Shown here piece after piece: positions 30,756 to 38,942 of a DNA stretch of 64,000 nucleotides. The notes under the pieces were generated by a model. The model was given only the letters and a program-made list of their open reading frames with translations. It searched no databases and was not told the origin of the DNA. Position 1 is the stretch's first letter; the number at the start of each line of letters is the position of its first letter. The position numbers and the translations under genes were made by a program. Source of the DNA: Betaproteobacteria bacterium (lineage in GTDB: Bacteria; Pseudomonadota; Gammaproteobacteria; Burkholderiales; Usitatibacteraceae); contig JADKJR010000036.1 of assembly GCA_016720925.1 (NCBI GenBank), positions 1 to 64,000 on the forward strand. Reading direction: 5' to 3'.

Positions 30756-32153
30756 CTAGAATTTGTGCGCGCCGTGGGCGCCAAGACTGAAGATGTATTG
30801 CAGAACGATCTGGTTGTCGGTCACGTTCTGCCGCGATTTGTCCTGCCCGAATTGCAGACGGAAGCGCGTGAATTCGCTGGGGTTGTAATCGAACATCAGG
30901 CTCACGCGCGACGGGTTGTATTCCGTGCGCTGGAAATTGCCAAGGTTGGCGGTACCGATATTGACCGTGCCGCGATCGAGCTTGTCAAAGCGCAATCCGA
31001 CGCGCCATTGCGGCATGAACTGATACACGCCCTGCAAATACCAGCCGGCTTGGGACGTTCCATAACTGCTCGCGATGTTGGACGCCGCCAGGCCGTCAAT
31101 GCCGGCGAAATCGTAAGTCAGCGCGCCGCTTTCGCGACGATGAAAATATTCCCCCTGCAACTTGAAACTGCTGCGTGTGGCGTTGCCATCGGGAGCGTAC
31201 TTGTAGACGAAATCCGCGCCAACGATTGTCGTCTTGCCGGTGAACGCATTGGTGACATTCGTGCCCGCCGGATCGATGTCATTGACCGTCGCATCGCGCG
31301 GCGACGTACGCAGTGTCGAAAGCCCAAGGCGGTACGATTGGCTATCGCCGATATCACCGCCCAGGTGCGCGAACAAGGTGCCTGAGCCGCCACCGTTCTT
31401 GTTGCGATTGCTGCCCGGTCGATCCTTGCCGCGGCCGATCTCGGCGCCGAACTCAAGTAGGCTGTCGGTGGGCGCCAGCCATTTCAGTTGGAGCCCATCG
31501 TCGGCGTAATTTTCGCCGCTCAAGAAAGCACGGTAGACCAGCGGGGCATCGACGAAATCCCAGGCGTGGCTGTGAATCTCGTTCTGGTAACCGAGCGCTG
31601 AAAAAAACCTGCCGCCCTTTAGGCTCAAGCCCTTGCCAAGGCCGATGGTTTCGAAATATGCCTCCTCCACACCGACGGCGTTGGCTTCATCGAATGAGAG
31701 CAGCAATTTGCCGCGAAAATCGGGATCGATATTGGCCGCGATCGCGAGTTCCGATTCACGCAGGCTCAAGCCGCGCGTACCCGGCGAAAGACCGTTGTTG
31801 GCCGGCACGAAGCCACTAAGCGCGTAGTGATCCGGATCTTTGGAAAAATTTCCATATGCGCCATTGAGCACCACCGAAATCGCCGGATTGAATGCCCCTT
31901 CACCGGCGGCGCGACCGGACGCCGGTGCAACGGGCTCCACACGGGACGCTATCGGCGTTGGCTTGCTGGCCGCCGCTTCGAGTCCCTGTAGCCGCTGCTC
32001 CAGTGCCTTGATTTGTGCTTCGTACCCTTCCTTCAACTGCTTGATCTGTGCGCGAACTTCATCAAGCGCGGTATCGCTGGCCGCCTGCGCAGCCGTCGAT
32101 ATTCCCAGCGCCGTGGTGAACAATGTCGCAACGAATCCGAATTTCAAAACCAT
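30756..32153 (-). CDS. Outer-membrane beta-barrel protein of the zinc locus
   Basis: 465 residues from ATG 32153, set by the strong AAAGGAGG just upstream. Signal peptide MVLKFGFVATLFTTALGIST ending AQAAS, then a coiled coil (VRAQIKQLKEGYEAQIKALE), a Pro linker, then a barrel with alternating aromatic strands ending SLGAHGAHKF. ESELAIAANIDPDFRGKLLL is reminiscent of phosphate-selective-type porins. Its position directly before znuA-like and znuB-like genes suggests a zinc or zinc-chelate route across the outer membrane; this is inferred from context. Confidence 0.75.
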   Translation of the reverse strand: MVLKFGFVATLFTTALGISTAAQAASDTALDEVRAQIKQLKEGYEAQIKALEQRLQGLEAAASKPTPIASRVEPVAPASGRAAGEGAFNPAISVVLNGAYGNFSKDPDHYALSGFVPANNGLSPGTRGLSLRESELAIAANIDPDFRGKLLLSFDEANAVGVEEAYFETIGLGKGLSLKGGRFFSALGYQNEIHSHAWDFVDAPLVYRAFLSGENYADDGLQLKWLAPTDSLLEFGAEIGRGKDRPGSNRNKNGGGSGTLFAHLGGDIGDSQSYRLGLSTLRTSPRDATVNDIDPAGTNVTNAFTGKTTIVGADFVYKYAPDGNATRSSFKLQGEYFHRRESGALTYDFAGIDGLAASNIASSYGTSQAGWYLQGVYQFMPQWRVGLRFDKLDRGTVNIGTANLGNFQRTEYNPSRVSLMFDYNPSEFTRFRLQFGQDKSRQNVTDNQIVLQYIFSLGAHGAHKF

Positions 32154-32233
32154 GAAAACCTCCTTTGAAGCCATACAACGAGTGCGTAGCGCTGGACGAC
32201 ATTGGTCCACGCGTTACGCGGCGTGATGTCAAA

Positions 32234-32554
32234 TCAAAGGAAGGCGGGAGGTGCCCGGGCAGAATAGACCGGGTGGGTGAGGGCGGGAAAAAAAGATTGT
32301 GCGACGGACGCAACGACGATGAATGGCGCGGGCACCTGAAGCGCGGAATGCGCAGTGATCGGCCCCGTACCGCTGACCTCGGCATAGACGACACACTTAT
32401 CGCAGCTCTTGCCATGCGGCAGGTGTTTTTGCGACCCCGTGGAATGCTCGCCGGCGAGGTGCGAAAGTTCATGGAACGCCGCGCCTTGTTGCAGGCCGAG
32501 CAGGCACAGCACCGCCACAAAGGCGATGACCGTGAAACGAAGGCGGCGTAGCAT
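32234..32554 (-). CDS. Small exported His/Cys protein (DUF2946-like)
   Basis: 106 residues from ATG 32554 (MLRRLRFTVIAFVAVLCLLG), with a signal/anchor helix followed by potential metal ligands: FHELSHLAGEH, KHLPHGKSCDKC. A second hydrophobic segment lies near APFIVVASVAQSFFPAL. Such proteins often sit in metal-homeostasis operons. It heads the transcript that continues into the outer-membrane protein and znuAB-like genes. Confidence 0.6.
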   Translation of the reverse strand: MLRRLRFTVIAFVAVLCLLGLQQGAAFHELSHLAGEHSTGSQKHLPHGKSCDKCVVYAEVSGTGPITAHSALQVPAPFIVVASVAQSFFPALTHPVYSARAPPAFL

Positions 32555-32683
32555 GTGCAGGGTTGTTTTCAAGAGAAGCAGAATATACAAGATTTTGGGT
32601 CTGCCGTCGGGGAAAGGCGGATTGTCACCGCGCCGCGTCATAATGGCGGGTCTGCCTTTCCAATCTTCCAGAGGTTGCTCGCC

Positions 32684-33064
32684 ATGTCATCACCCCGTCC
32701 CATTCTCGACGAAGCCCACATCCATCCCGCGATCCGCGAAAAGATCGCCACCTTGCACGTCGATATCATCGATGAAGTCCGCGCCGCGATTGCCGCGAAC
32801 CCGGTGGTGGTGGTCGGCATGGCGCAAAATCCCATGCCGAAGAAAGCGCGCAAGGCACTCGCTGCTGCCGGCATCGCCCACAAGTATCTGGAATACGGCA
32901 GCTACCTCAATACCTGGCGGCGGCGCAACGCGCTCAAGATGTGGACCGGTTGGCCGACTTTTCCAATGGTGTTCGTCAAAGGAACGCTGGTTGGCGGAGC
33001 GGATGATGTCGCGCGATTGAATGCGGGCGGTGAAATGAAGAAGATGATTCAGATGATTGGGTAG
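32684..33064 (+). CDS. Glutaredoxin-like protein lacking the active-site Cys
   Basis: 126 residues from ATG 32684. Shows the monothiol glutaredoxin pattern: VVVVGMAQNPMPKKARKAL at the usual CGFS position, LEYGSYL, then WTGWPTFPMVFVKGTLVGGA with the cis-Pro and GG glutathione site. Where CGFS is expected the sequence is QNPM, and the protein has no cysteine at all, so it cannot do thiol exchange. It may bind glutathione or a cluster partner differently. Confidence 0.7.
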   Translation: MSSPRPILDEAHIHPAIREKIATLHVDIIDEVRAAIAANPVVVVGMAQNPMPKKARKALAAAGIAHKYLEYGSYLNTWRRRNALKMWTGWPTFPMVFVKGTLVGGADDVARLNAGGEMKKMIQMIG

Positions 33065-33080
33065 CGCGGCGCGAACTTGG

Positions 33081-33100
33081 ATTCCCGCCTTCGCGGGAAT
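33081..33100. repeat. dRS3-like inverted repeat ATTCCC-N8-GGGAAT
   Basis: ATTCCCGCCTTCGCGGGAAT is a perfect inverted repeat identical in form to the Neisseria dRS3 consensus. Only one copy was found in the window, 17 bp after the glutaredoxin-like gene. Confidence 0.6.
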
Positions 33101-33171
33101 GACGGGTTTTACCGTTGATGCGGCGATCAAACATGTTCCATCGCCGTTGCAATTGAAGCGCGACAAATAAG

Positions 33172-33236
33172 CGCAGATCGCCATTTGGCGAGGCGTATGG
33201 AGCCAAAATGGCTGGAAACCCGCGCCAGATATAGAG
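33172..33236 (+). repeat. Dispersed ~60-bp palindromic repeat, copy 5
   Basis: CGCAGATCGCCATTTGGCGA at the left, GAGCCAAAATGGCTGGAAAC in the middle and CCGCGCCAGATATAGAG at the right. It lies between the glutaredoxin-like gene and the end of hemN. Confidence 0.7.
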
Positions 33237-33326
33237 TGTTGCAACACTACCTTGGGCTTGTCGTCGCGCAATTACTACCTGCTAAGTTACGAAGATGCGG
33301 CGCGCCAGCAGGCGATGGTCTGCTCC

Positions 33327-34769
33327 CTAAATCACCTTGGAGTACTTCGCCGTCGCCGTCGCCTCGCGCAGATATTTGTCAAACTGCATCGCAACCGTCC
33401 GCACCAGTAGTCGCCCGCGCGGCGTAACCTTTACCGATTTTTCGTCCAGCTCCACCAAGCCATCCGCGGCGAGGGGCTTCAATGCGGCGAGATCGGGCGC
33501 GAAATAATCCTCGAAGCGGATGCCGTATTCGCTGCTGGCGGCGGCGAAATCCAGTTCGAAATTGCACATCAGTTTCTGGATCACGTCGCGGCGCATCAGG
33601 TCATCGGCATCCAGTTTCACGCCGCGCATCACCGGCAAGTGGCCGGCGTCGAGGTGCTTGTAATATTCGTCCAGCGTTTTGACGTTGGCAACGTATGAGG
33701 GACCGACCTTGCCGATGGCCGATACGCCGAATGCCAGCATGTCGCAATCCGGCTTGGTGGAATAGCCCTGGAAGTTGCGGTGCAGTTTCCGCTCGGCTTG
33801 CGCGACCGCGAGTTCGTCGCTGGGCTTCGCGAAGTGATCCATGCCGATGTAAATGTAGCCGGCCGCACCGAGCTTTTCGATGGCGAGCGCCAGAATGGCG
33901 AGCTTTGTTTCCGCCGTCGGCAGCGTATCGATATCGATGCTGCGCTGCGGCTTGAACAGGTGCGGCACATGCGCGTAGCTGTAAAGCGCGATGCGGTCCG
34001 GCGACGCGGCGATGACTTTGTCCAGCGTTTGCGTGAAGCCGGCGACGGTCTGCTTCGGCAGGCCGTAAATCAAGTCGGCATTCACCGAGACAAATCCATT
34101 GGCTCGCGCGGCGTCAATGACTGTCATGGTCTCCGCTTCGGACTGGATGCGATTGACCGCTTTCTGCACCTCCGGGTCGAAATCCTGGATGCCCACCGAA
34201 ATGCGGTTGAAGCCAAGGCTGCCGAGGAACGCGATGGTCTCCGCACTCACTTTGCGCGGATCCACTTCAATCGAGATTTCGGCGTCAGGTGAAAATGTGA
34301 ACGCGGCCCGCAGCATGCCCATGAGCTTGGTCATTTCCTCCTGCGAGAGGAACGTCGGCGTGCCGCCCCCGAGGTGCAATTGTTCGACTGCGTGGCCGGC
34401 GGCGTCGCCATTGATCTGCTTCCTGACCATGGCGATTTCGCGGCCGACATAATCGATGTACTTCTGCGACCGGCTGCGATCCTTGGTGATAATCTTGTTG
34501 CACGCGCAGTAGTGGCAGATCGTGTTGCAAAACGGAATATGCACGTAGAGCGATACCGGCTTTGGCTTCGCCGTGTGCTCGTGAAAGCGGGTCTGCAGGG
34601 CGCTTACGTATTGCTCGGCGGTGATGCCGGGGTGAAAGCGGTCCGCGGTGGGGTAGGAGGTGTAGCGGGGCCCAGATGCGTTGTATTTATTTATCAGGGC
34701 GGTATCGAGAACCAGGTTGTTGATGGAATTACGACTTGAGGCAGCTCCTGCAAGGGCCGATGTGGACAT
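33327..34769 (-). CDS. hemN: Oxygen-independent coproporphyrinogen III oxidase (dehydrogenase)
   Basis: 480 residues, intact. Radical-SAM enzyme that decarboxylates coproporphyrinogen III during anaerobic haem synthesis. The 4Fe-4S motif is in PFCNTICHYCACN; LHLGGGTPTFLS and NRISVGIQDFDPEVQKAVNR are typical. N-terminal YNASGPRYTSYPTADRF is the HemN-specific segment that separates it from HemW. An FNR-type site lies 73-86 bp upstream, consistent with oxygen-regulated expression. Confidence 0.95.
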   Translation of the reverse strand: MSTSALAGAASSRNSINNLVLDTALINKYNASGPRYTSYPTADRFHPGITAEQYVSALQTRFHEHTAKPKPVSLYVHIPFCNTICHYCACNKIITKDRSRSQKYIDYVGREIAMVRKQINGDAAGHAVEQLHLGGGTPTFLSQEEMTKLMGMLRAAFTFSPDAEISIEVDPRKVSAETIAFLGSLGFNRISVGIQDFDPEVQKAVNRIQSEAETMTVIDAARANGFVSVNADLIYGLPKQTVAGFTQTLDKVIAASPDRIALYSYAHVPHLFKPQRSIDIDTLPTAETKLAILALAIEKLGAAGYIYIGMDHFAKPSDELAVAQAERKLHRNFQGYSTKPDCDMLAFGVSAIGKVGPSYVANVKTLDEYYKHLDAGHLPVMRGVKLDADDLMRRDVIQKLMCNFELDFAAASSEYGIRFEDYFAPDLAALKPLAADGLVELDEKSVKVTPRGRLLVRTVAMQFDKYLREATATAKYSKVI

Positions 34770-34841
34770 GTTGACTCCAAACGTTAGCGGTCATACTCCC
34801 GCGATTGTTCTGACATCTTAGGGTAACAACGGTTCGCGTAT

Positions 34842-34855
34842 TTGAGGTAGATCAA
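34842..34855 (-). promoter_or_regulatory. FNR/Anr-type operator upstream of hemN
   Basis: TTGAGGTAGATCAA matches TTGAT-N4-ATCAA with one mismatch. hemN is a classic FNR/Anr target in proteobacteria. Confidence 0.65.
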
Positions 34856-35083
34856 ACTTTAATGCATTGTCCGGCGTTTCCCGGATCGATCGGGCAGGTT
34901 GCGCAGGCAGGTTTGCCGCCAGTATGAATGTCACATAGAATCACGTCATTCTCAGGCAAAAGCCTGTCTGGGTACTGATAATTTTGCGAAATGCGCCGGG
35001 TGCGACAGGTGCCCAAGTGCCCAGGTGCCAATCGCGGAACTGCCAAACCAACACACGGGTTTCTTCCCCCACGAATTGCAATC

Positions 35084-35638
35084 ATGCAGCCTACGCCAGT
35101 GTCATCCGCCGGACCATATCAGGCGATTCTTGATGAATCGCAGCTGCCTGCCGACCCGGCCGCGCATCGATTGCGGGAGCGCTACATCGCCGCGCGATTT
35201 CTTCAATTTCCCCAGCCGACGCATGCACTCAGAAATACCTCCAGCGTGATGCTTTGTGCGCGGCAACTGCTCGACGATGACCATCCGCGCCTCGCGGCGG
35301 AATTGCTGCAATTGGCGCTGGAAGAAGATCGTTCGCAGCGGCCGTTGTGGTTGTGCCTGATTGAGCTGGCCTACCTGGACAATGATCCGGCTGTGTTTGG
35401 CGAGTTGAGCGACGCATTCAGGCGACGCTTTCCCGATGCCGAAGCGTTGCCGGTTATCGATGCGATGGGCAACAAATTGCTTCCGAAGGACCCGCGGTTC
35501 GCCCATGCGGTGAACGCGGTCATTCTGCCTGACTGGAGTAACCCGGAATCGGAAATGCGTGATGAACTGCGGCAGCGAAAGTTTCATGCGGCGCTGGTTG
35601 ATGCAATGACGTTTCACCAGTCGCGTACCGCATCCTGA
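35084..35638 (+). CDS. TPR-like protein, paralogue of the FimV-like C-terminus
   Basis: 184 residues from ATG 35084 (MQPTPVSSAGPYQAILDESQ). Entirely helical with TPR-like spacing: CARQLLDDDHPRLAAELLQL, EEDRSQRPLWLCLIELAYLD and FGELSDAFRRRFPDAE match, in order, SELLTFAVEERPQEIRFWLA and FHELAGKFHVLF of the FimV-like gene at 4936-7195. It lacks that gene's signal peptide and FimV domain. It is followed after 9 bp by a paralogue of the gene that follows the FimV-like gene. Confidence 0.65.
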   Translation: MQPTPVSSAGPYQAILDESQLPADPAAHRLRERYIAARFLQFPQPTHALRNTSSVMLCARQLLDDDHPRLAAELLQLALEEDRSQRPLWLCLIELAYLDNDPAVFGELSDAFRRRFPDAEALPVIDAMGNKLLPKDPRFAHAVNAVILPDWSNPESEMRDELRQRKFHAALVDAMTFHQSRTAS

Positions 35639-35647
35639 GAGATTGAC

Positions 35648-37231
35648 ATGGCCAACATTTCCCCCGGCGGCGCCCAGCCCGGACTTCAAGTCACCCGCAA
35701 CCACTCGGGAATGGCGGACAAGCATTCCGCGCTCGAGCAAGCCATGGATAAGCGCAACGTCGTCGATTCCATGCAGGCGATTTCAAAGGCGCTGCGCGAG
35801 TTCGAGGATTTTTCCAAAAACGATCGTGAGCGGTTCCTTCAGGGCGGCCTGACGCAAACAAGCGGCGACCAGGCAGTATGCGAATGGGTTGCCGCACGCT
35901 ATGACCATCTTGCGCGCATGGCCCGCGAGGTAGTGCCTTATGAGCAGGCCGTTGACGCGCAGGAGCGGGCCCGTATGGCGCCCGCCTGGGCGCTGGCGAT
36001 CATGCTGGCCGGGCACACATGCAAGTGGCGCAAGATTGCCGGTTTGCGTAGCGAACTCTCGGCGCGCGGCAGGCTTCACAAGCTGTTTGTGAGTGCCATC
36101 GATGCGCACGTCGATGATTGCATCCTCGATGTCATGGTCGATCGGCGCAGCATCGAGACGACGGTCGAAGCGTTGTACGTGCGCGCCCTGTTGCTGGAAC
36201 GATTTGCGAGCGGCAATCTGCCCCCCCGGCGCCTGGAAATACTAGATAGCTGGCTGCTTGAGTGGATGGGCGCGTTATGGCTGAGCCGTGAGCCGATTGC
36301 GGATGGTCCGTCGCTTGCGGTCGATACCCGCAACGCGAGTCTGGGCCTGACGCGGTTTGTGCCAGGTGCACGCGCGGATTTTTTCCTTGGATTAAGGCCC
36401 TTGCAGCGGCAGCTGGCGCGCGCCGCGCAGGAATTTCATCGAGGCGTTATTTTTCCGGGATGGGGCATCGGCCTGGCTTTCCGCATGGAAGACCATGTCG
36501 CGGTGATCTCGTTTCTGGAGCGTGAATTCACGATCATCGAAAGCGCGGGCGCGCAGAAGAGCAAGCGTTTTTCCATCGGACGCAATTCGGTCGTTACGGC
36601 CTTCTTTGGTTTCAATGACATCTATGCGCGAGGACTTCAGCGCCAATCCACGCTCGCGTCGGCCAATGTAACCGAGAAGGGTGGCGTGAACGCGCCGGGA
36701 GATGTCTTGTCCTCGGCCGCGGCGCGCCGGGCAGCGCTGAGCGAAACCGGAAGCTATGTTGCGGTTCGCGTCGGTAGCCAACCCATTCACCTTCTGGATA
36801 TCAGCGAGTCGGGACTTGGGCTGGAAATGAGCACGGAGGATGCCGCTTTCGTCGAGGTGGATGAATTAGTCGCGGTGCGAATTGAGGAAGGCAAACCCTG
36901 CGTGCTCGGTGTCGTGGCGCGAAAGACCAGCGCACACCATCAGCATGTCACCACGGTGGGCATCAAGGTTTTGTCAAAAGTGCCGTTGCGCGCGACGCTG
37001 GAAATGGTCAATGATCGCCTTGCGAGGCAATCCGCAAAGGGCATTTTTGTAACAGGCAAAGCCGATCACGGATTTGGCGATTCGATTATCGTTGCCGACG
37101 CGATTTACAAAGCCAACACAACACTGAGCGTGATGGTTGCATCCGGCGTGTTTCATCTGCGTCTCGGCCGCGTGCGCTTGCAGGGCCCGGGCTGGAAGAT
37201 GGCCGCGGTGGAAGTCAGGGTCGCGCACTGA
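35648..37231 (+). CDS. Large unknown protein, intact paralogue of the 3.3-4.9 kb gene
   Basis: 527 residues, no signal peptide or membrane helix. N-terminal two-thirds helical (DKRNVVDSMQAISKALREFE, ALYVRALLLERFASGN, LEILDSWLLEWMG); a C-terminal beta-rich part begins GSYVAVRVGSQPIHLLDISE and includes SGLGLEMS and ELVAVRIEEGKPCVLGVVAR. The latter looks like a PilZ-type barrel, but the RxxxR motif for c-di-GMP is not obvious, so function is left open. Pairing with a TPR/FimV-like gene in both places suggests the two products act together, possibly in pilus- or polarity-linked signalling. Confidence 0.6.
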   Translation: MANISPGGAQPGLQVTRNHSGMADKHSALEQAMDKRNVVDSMQAISKALREFEDFSKNDRERFLQGGLTQTSGDQAVCEWVAARYDHLARMAREVVPYEQAVDAQERARMAPAWALAIMLAGHTCKWRKIAGLRSELSARGRLHKLFVSAIDAHVDDCILDVMVDRRSIETTVEALYVRALLLERFASGNLPPRRLEILDSWLLEWMGALWLSREPIADGPSLAVDTRNASLGLTRFVPGARADFFLGLRPLQRQLARAAQEFHRGVIFPGWGIGLAFRMEDHVAVISFLEREFTIIESAGAQKSKRFSIGRNSVVTAFFGFNDIYARGLQRQSTLASANVTEKGGVNAPGDVLSSAAARRAALSETGSYVAVRVGSQPIHLLDISESGLGLEMSTEDAAFVEVDELVAVRIEEGKPCVLGVVARKTSAHHQHVTTVGIKVLSKVPLRATLEMVNDRLARQSAKGIFVTGKADHGFGDSIIVADAIYKANTTLSVMVASGVFHLRLGRVRLQGPGWKMAAVEVRVAH

Positions 37232-37412
37232 TCGGCTCGCCCATGCTGCCCTGCCGGGCTGTCAATCGAGGGAGCGGTGGGAATTCTCACGGAGTGGATC
37301 AGAGCGGCGGTGCCAATCGTTTTTCGAATGAAAGAGCAAGCGCGTTTGTTGTGTATGCTCGCGGCATGGCCGATCTACTGGCGCGAAGTGTCCCCTGACA
37401 GGAAAAGAACAA

Positions 37413-38891
37413 GTGACCCCTCAATCGCTTCGTCAGAAACTGATCCGCACCACGTCAATCAAGGGGCACGAAAGCGATTCGTTCCCGTTGGACGACACCC
37501 TTCATCGCACGCTGGGCGTATTTTCGTTGACCATGCTCGGCGTCGGCGGAACCATCGGCACGGGGATTTTCTTCACCCTGGCCGAGGCGGTGCCCAAGGC
37601 CGGGCCGGCGGTGATTCTTTCATTCATCATGGCGGCATTCACGGCGGGCCTCACGGCGCTGTGCTATGCCGAGCTCGCGTCGCGCATACCTGCATCGGGA
37701 TCGTCGTACTCATACGTGTACGCGACCGTGGGCGAATTCCTGGCGTACGTTGCCGGGGCGTGTTTGATACTCGAGTTTGGTTTGTCCGCGAGCGCCACGG
37801 CGATTGGCTGGTCGGCATACCTGAACAACTTTGTTGAGAACGCGTTTGGCTGGCACATTCCCCAGGCGATGCGCTCGCCGATGATTGTCCTGGGGGCGAA
37901 TGGCACGGAATTCCATCCTGGGCAGATTAACCTGCCGCCGATCCTGCTGATATTTCTCTGTGGGGTGTTGTTGTTGCGTGGCGTGCGCGAATCCACCACC
38001 GTGAATACGGTCATGGTTTTGATCAAGATCGCGATCCTGATTTTCTTTGTGGTGGTGGCGTTGTCCGGGTTCAACGCGGATAACTTCACACCATTTTTTA
38101 ATACTGATACAAGCAAGGGCCACGCGGGCATGACCGGCGTGACCGCCGCGGCGGCAACCGTGTTTTTCTCCTACATTGGCCTTGATACCGTGGCGACGGG
38201 TGGCGCGGAGGCCAGGAATGCGCGTCGCGATGTGCCGCTCGGCATCATGGCTGCCCTGGTGATCGTCACGGTTTGCTACATGCTGGTCGCGGTGACCGCG
38301 CTTGGTGCGCAGGCTGCCAGCAAGTTTGACGGTCAGGATGCCGGGCTCGCGGTTATTCTGCAAAATGTGACGGGCAAATTATGGCCGGCGATCGTACTTT
38401 CGGCCGGCGCGGTCATCTCGGTTTTCAGCGTTACGCTTGCCTCGCTATATGGCCAGACACGCATTCTGTTTGCAGTGAGCCGCGATGGTCTCATCGGCAG
38501 GGCGTTTGGCGAAGTGAATCGCAACACGAAGGCGCCGGCCAAGAGCACCGTCATTGTTTGCGGCGTCGCGGCGCTGATCGCGGGCACGGTGGATTCCGGA
38601 TATCTGTGGGATATGGTGAGCATGGGTACTCTGGTGGCCTTCGGCATCGTATCAGCAGCGGTACCAGTCATTCGTCACAAGCATAGCGATGGGCGCGATG
38701 GGAAAGAAGGCTTTCGCGTTCCGTTCGGCCCGTACCTGATTCCGGGCCTCTCGATTCTTTCCTGCCTCTACATCATCAAGGATCTGTCCGTGACGACTTA
38801 CACCGTGTTTGGCGTGTGGATGGTCTTCGCCCTGTGCGGCTATTTTCTGTACGGCATAAGGCACTCACGACTGAACCGTGCGAGCCGGTAG
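37413..38891 (+). CDS. APC family amino acid permease
   Basis: 492 residues from GTG 37413 with AGGAAAAGA upstream. About 12-14 membrane helices. GVGGTIGTGIFFTL is the helix-1 substrate motif; CYAELASRIPASGSSYSYVY and YIGLDTVATGGAEARNARRD mark the cationic-amino-acid-transporter (CAT) branch. Substrate probably a neutral or basic amino acid. No operon partner: the next gene converges. Confidence 0.88.
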   Translation: MTPQSLRQKLIRTTSIKGHESDSFPLDDTLHRTLGVFSLTMLGVGGTIGTGIFFTLAEAVPKAGPAVILSFIMAAFTAGLTALCYAELASRIPASGSSYSYVYATVGEFLAYVAGACLILEFGLSASATAIGWSAYLNNFVENAFGWHIPQAMRSPMIVLGANGTEFHPGQINLPPILLIFLCGVLLLRGVRESTTVNTVMVLIKIAILIFFVVVALSGFNADNFTPFFNTDTSKGHAGMTGVTAAAATVFFSYIGLDTVATGGAEARNARRDVPLGIMAALVIVTVCYMLVAVTALGAQAASKFDGQDAGLAVILQNVTGKLWPAIVLSAGAVISVFSVTLASLYGQTRILFAVSRDGLIGRAFGEVNRNTKAPAKSTVIVCGVAALIAGTVDSGYLWDMVSMGTLVAFGIVSAAVPVIRHKHSDGRDGKEGFRVPFGPYLIPGLSILSCLYIIKDLSVTTYTVFGVWMVFALCGYFLYGIRHSRLNRASR

Positions 38892-38942
38892 CGGCATGGC
38901 GAACCTTCCGGTGAAGAAATGCGCGGCGGCCGCATGTTGATA

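Noticed and set aside
34852..35085. Short minus-strand frame with CDIHTGGKPACATC, resembling a small Cys-rich protein
   Set aside because: It overlaps the hemN regulatory region and FNR box, has no ribosome-binding site and no known family.
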